A stretch of 64,000 nucleotides of DNA, taken from positions 2,480,001 through 2,544,000 of the forward strand of contig CM022374.1 of the NCBI GenBank assembly GCA_011800155.1, in the 5' to 3' direction. Positions within the stretch are counted from its first letter, which is position 1. The number at the start of each line of letters is the position of its first letter. Of the stretch, positions 60,337 to 64,000 are shown one piece after another. This DNA is from Flammulina velutipes. Its lineage: Eukaryota; Basidiomycota; Agaricomycetes; Agaricales; Physalacriaceae. The notes under the pieces were generated by a model. The model did no database searches. It was not told where the DNA came from and was given only the letters and a program-made list of their open reading frames with translations. The translations under genes and the position numbers were made by a program.

Positions 60337-60412
60337 CTTATCCGCACGCAGCAAAGGCCAACGCAGGCCTTTGGCCAGCTCCTCGCCGATGGCGAGGTGG
60401 ACCTTTGTGCGT
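60337..60412. repeat. GC-rich repeat B between convergent genes
   Basis: Inverted copy of repeat A. It contains CCTCGCC-GAT-GGCGAGG and GGCC palindromes. It lies 66 bp beyond the stop of the zinc-domain gene and about 130 bp beyond that of the 60544 gene. Confidence 0.9.
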
Positions 60413-60543
60413 GCTACACATGCCATACACTTGCGAGAACTTGGACTTACAATTCACTTTCGAGACAACCAAATTTAAAAAAATTCCCAAACAAATCGAT
60501 TAGATCAAGTAATTTTACAGCGACGGATATCTAATGACAACGT

Positions 60544-62720
60544 TCAAGATAAGGTGAAAGGTATGATAGCGGGGCGTCCCAAAACGTCGTATACAAGTTG
60601 TAAATAATGTTCGATCAATGCACGTTCCCAAAGTTCGCCATCCTTGAAAGGCGCATCCGCTTTAAGGGGCTCCGGTAGCGGGACCTCCCATTCAGCCATG
60701 ACATCTCGCCATTTTTCCAAGTAAAGAGAGCGTAGTGGCCACTCTGGATTATGTAGGCCACTGAGGGCGCGAGTTGAATCCACTACCGTCAAAGACCTCT
60801 CAGGGAAAACGGCCAAGAGTTTCTCTGAATGCTCCAAGTCTGCTCCCAGGGCCTCATCCTGCTCATGAGCGACTGAGTTCCGTGGGTTCTTGTAAAGGCG
60901 GCGGTCGACATAACTCAAATCACTACGGAAGCCGATCTGCGAAACCTCCCAAAGTATGAGACGGCGTTCCTGTGGCACCGTTTCGCCCATTTCAGGTGGC
61001 GCAATGAGAGACTGTTGGAACTCCATCCCTTGCATTTCGAAGCATTTACCGAGGAGCTTCTTCGCCTCGTCAAATGAGGCGCTAGCGCGAGATTTTGGGT
61101 CGGCGGACTTCTCACTTGACCGAAGACCAAGTATTTCTCGCCATTGTTGTTTCGGGAGCATGGAAGATGATGATGCCACTCGATAGATAAAAATATCGCG
61201 GAGGTAGCGATATTGCGCAAAGTAATCCGCCGATTTGACCGTACCAACGAACATGTTAGAAGGGGGGTAAGAGTATTGATGTTTCGTGGGACGTTCATCG
61301 AGGAAACGAGTGGATTGAATGTTGATCTTGGCATTCATCCCTATCCAATTTTTCGAGATGGGGGGATAATCATCGCCAACACAATCTTGTAAGAGAGCAG
61401 GGGAGAGATCTGTACGAAACATAAATTATGAAATGTGTACATCGCGCGAGAACTAAACTTGGCCTTACTGGTCTTGGGATTCTTAGTGGTCTGGGCACTC
61501 TGTTTTGCTTTGGAGCGCTGAGAAGGGCCAGCTCGGTAGGAGTCTCTCCGTTCTTGAACCTTTTGTTGAGTAAAGCGAACGGGGCCTGCCGAAGGCTTCG
61601 AGGATGAAGAAGGCGCTGCTGCTGGGGCGATGACTTGCGAATTTGAGCCGCGGGCATCTCGAAAGGAATATGGGTCGGAGTAGGTTATGAAACGAGCGAC
61701 GTAGATAGACATTTGATGGAGGGCGTCTACTGACTTCTCCCCATTGGCGAAGACGGTAGGAAGAGGTTTATCCGGTAGAATGAAAGGACCAAGATGGCCC
61801 AGCTCGCATGTTGATAAAATTCTGACGTTGACAAACGCAGACCATGGGCGCATGAAATACGTCGGAACTTTTGCAGGGAGAAACAACTCGACGACATGCA
61901 GAGCTGAGGTGTAGGTACCGACGACACGAACCCGTAGCTCGTTCTCGTTCTCGTTGTCGAGAGCCAGTCCGTTCATGAGTGGTCGATATATGGTCATGTA
62001 ACGTATTGTGGCCAGGAGGAGGAGCCATGTCCTCTGGAGACCACGTACAAGGACGCGTAGGGAAAGAATGTCCTTCGTCAACGAAGAAAGACGGTCAGCG
62101 TATAGCTGCATACGACGCAATAAGAGGGGTAAGAGGTTGCGAAGGCTTGTATTGTCAGGAGTGTCGTTGAGGTAGGCCTCAGTCTTGACTTTTAGAGCGG
62201 TCACCGAACGATTAAGCGGGTCAAGAAATTTGCGATTGACTCTACCGATTCCCGATATGACGCCCTGAGTCCAGTCGATATCCTCAGATTTTAGGAGGCT
62301 CCATATGCAGCGGTCTTCATGAAGCGGATGCTGCGTATCATCCGACGCTGGGCATAATGGGACGACTGCTAGTTGGGGTATGGATTCATGGTACCATTGC
62401 GGGGCGCAGACAAAATCGTGAGGGCCGAACGATCCGTCTCGATACACTTGAACCTTAGCGTCTGGGGGTGGCGGGGGAATAGACTTGACGGGGCGATGGC
62501 AAGTAACGAAAGATGTTTCGAATATTGTACCGACGTAACCGTCGTGAGCACTCAGGATATCTGTTATGTGTGATGAGCATTTGACAATAAGTCCCATGAA
62601 GACAAAGACTCCAAGAGCTCAAAGCTCTCGCAAATGCGAAAACAACTCACTGGTTTCACCTTCCTTTGGTGCGTATCGGGTAAGGTCATCGACACGGAGA
62701 AATCTGCTTGTGGAAGACAT
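60544..62720 (-). CDS. agaricomycete multicopy hypothetical protein, 675 aa
   Basis: Exons 62720-62651, 62560-61469 and 61409-60544 join in phase. The start MSSTSRFLRVDDLTRYAPKE and motifs SAHDGYVGTIFETSFVTCHR, WYHESIPQLAVVPLCPASDD, SALHVVELFLPAKVPTYFMR and VNVRILSTCELGHLGPFILP match an uncharacterised family I recall in many agaricomycete genomes. A basic, Ser/Lys-rich linker precedes the C-terminal third (ISKNWIGMNAKINIQSTRFL). There is no signal peptide and no recognised catalytic motif. The unusually long intron 1 (62561-62650) holds a hairpin of the cluster-3 type. It converges on the zinc-domain gene across repeat B. Confidence 0.75.
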
Positions 62721-63084
62721 TTTGACCTAGTATAGGTCAGTAAACTCATCGGCTAAGGGCTCAGCAGACGGTCGACGTACGATAAGTGTTCGGGATGATA
62801 GAAGCAAAATCAAAGAATTGACACAAAGTCAATTCTACAAGTTCAGAACACAAAGTTCTGAAGTGACAAGGGGACCAAAAACACAAAGTTCTTGGGTTAT
62901 TGACTGAGTGATGAGATGTGGAAGGAAGCGAGGTTGTCGTGATCGCGTGGATGGCGTGATGGGAATTTCATGTTCACCACCGACCACCATGATCCATCAC
63001 CAGCAGATGCAATGACTCTGCGTCATTGCGCCTTGCTCTCCTGTACTTTGTGTGCAGGATGGCATTGATGACTATGCGTCATCA
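62614..63084. repeat. hairpin cluster 3 (7 hairpins)
   Basis: Left half: AGAGC-TCAAA (62614-62628, in intron 1 of the 60544 gene), AGAATTGAC-ACAAA (62814-62836), TTCAGAAC-ACAAA (62842-62862) and CCAAAAAC-ACAAA with one mismatch (62874-62894). Right half, mirrored: GCAATGAC-TCTGC (63009-63029), CCTGTAC-TTTGT with one wobble (63040-63058), TGATGAC-TATGC (63066-63084). CACCACC runs lie at the midpoint near 62980. No plus-strand gene is seen to its right. Confidence 0.9.
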
Positions 63085-63430
63085 TGTCGCCGCGATGCGC
63101 TGAGGCCTCTGGCACATTTTGCTCTCGCGACATATCGACTGAATGCACCAGGACGTGAACGCTCGTAGTTTCGACTTGGATACGGAGGTAGCTACGCCGC
63201 CAAACGATGAACTAATGCTGTTTTACTAACCTGTCGTAGCATCTGCCAGGCGTCTGGGAATTCTGAAAACCTAATACATTGCGAGATACATTGGCGACGC
63301 CGTTGCAAGCTCTGGGAACATCTATCTGGCGCATTGTGGCTCGGGCTGATTTCGCTGACAGAGAGACCTTCGGCTGGCTGCATAGGTTCCAGTATTGCAT
63401 TGAGAGGTAGGCCCCATGATCTGGACTATT

Positions 63431-63958
63431 CTACCTAACTAATGTACCGTTTGTCAGAAATACGTCTACCGGGAGTTCCTCCATTAGTGCTTCAGCAGAC
63501 GCATCGCTGGGGACCACCCAGGAGTCGGTGGTGGTTGTAGCCGTGGCTGTGATAGTGGTGACGACAGCGTTGAGACTGGGATCGATGTCAGCCAGTGCAT
63601 TTCCCGAAGTCTCGTGGGCTAGTGTTCCTGTCATACGCGGATCGACAGTGGCTTCCTACAGAACGGTCAGGCTACTGTTACGCACGCGAGATTAGGGACT
63701 GACATCTTGGGTGCTTCCAGATATATATATCCTCCACGTCGACCACACTTCCCCGGTGTATTGTCCTATGGCCTGGAAAATAGGTAAGTTATAAGGTGGC
63801 ATCCTACGGGAATTATCGCTGACCTTCGATTCTGTATAGACCAACTTACCACCCAGAACTCCAAGGATGGAGGCAAAGAGGATGATGAACGCATATACCA
63901 GATGATGCACCCACGTCTTTCGGAAGATAAATATATCGCATCTTCCATTATTCGACAT
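63431..63958 (-). CDS. small single-pass membrane protein, 142 aa
   Basis: Exons 63958-63824, 63772-63704 and 63655-63431 join in phase. A short cytoplasmic start (MSNNGRCDIFIFRKTWVHH) is followed by one transmembrane helix (LVYAFIILFASILGVLGGKL). The remaining ~95 residues carry a Thr-rich stretch (VVTTITATATTTTDSWVVPS) that is probably extracellular or lumenal. No family recognised. It lies outside the hairpin clusters and is probably an ordinary host gene. The 63190-63430 region downstream has open frames and could hold a further exon if the stop at 63431 is bypassed by splicing. Confidence 0.55.
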
Positions 63959-64000
63959 TGCGTGACCCGCTATGATTGCTGGTACACCGTTGATAGAGGT

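Larger units (their letters stand above)
49434..63084. mobile_element. putative composite Tnp2-linked mobile region (outer ends not defined)
   Basis: Five genes alternate in direction (-,+,-,+,-). The two divergent spacers, and the upstream side of the last gene, hold hairpin clusters of one common type. Both convergent spacers hold one copy of a ~75 bp GC-rich repeat, inverted relative to each other. The leftmost gene encodes a Tnp2-type transposase with no visible lesion. No clean terminal inverted repeat and target duplication was found for the whole block, so it may be one large element or several related elements side by side. The extent given runs from the transposase stop to the last hairpin. 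Confidence 0.45.

Noticed and set aside
53567..63084. Hairpin clusters as CRISPR arrays, tRNAs or simple rho-type terminators
   Set aside because: No regular spacer length, no tRNA arms, eukaryotic context, and they lie mainly at 5' ends of genes, not 3' ends.

Overview
The window is nuclear DNA of a filamentous basidiomycete, most likely an agaricomycete mushroom-forming fungus. Genes are split by many 45-60 nt GT-AG introns. It carries FunK1 kinases, a Tnp2-type (CACTA-like) transposase, an Adp1-type ABC transporter and several hypothetical families I recall as expanded in Agaricomycetes. No database search was possible; family names rest on motifs and recall. Exon models were assembled by hand and checked for open phase where exon coordinates are given.

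Layout. 0.8-3.2 kb: conserved fungal hypothetical gene. 3.7-10.2 kb: three tandem minus-strand C2H2 zinc-finger paralogues (A, B, C), with an unrelated gene (D) between B and C; B has no start codon of its own. 11-15.3 kb: secreted crystallin-like protein, L-rhamnonate dehydratase, two hypotheticals. 15.5-22.3 kb: three plus-strand tandem paralogues (H1-H3), large acidic/basic nuclear-type proteins ending in C2H2-like fingers. 22.5 kb: a 373 bp MITE. 23.3-25.7 kb: a divergent pair (mucin-like membrane sensor and a hypothetical). 26.2-35.4 kb: three tandem FunK1 kinases; the third looks like a chimera of the other two. 36-48.8 kb: housekeeping-type minus-strand block (CaMKK-like kinase, a 52-residue zinc microprotein, Aro8-like aminotransferase, Adp1-like ABC transporter, tail-anchored coiled-coil protein).

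49.4-63.1 kb is the most unusual part. Five genes alternate in orientation: Tnp2 transposase (-), membrane protein (+), coiled-coil protein (-), tandem zinc-domain protein (+), hypothetical (-). Each divergent spacer, and the upstream side of the last gene, holds a cluster of short hairpins with a nearly constant 5-nt loop (RCANA) and stems whose sequence differs from copy to copy but stays self-complementary. In each cluster the loop orientation flips at the midpoint. Both convergent spacers hold one copy of a ~75 bp GC-rich repeat, in inverted orientation relative to each other. I infer a composite Tnp2-linked mobile element, or an array of related elements, with its own paired promoter and terminator modules.

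Least certain: the 5' ends of zinc-finger B and H1, the exon model of the membrane gene at 54.2 kb, and the outer limits of the mobile region.
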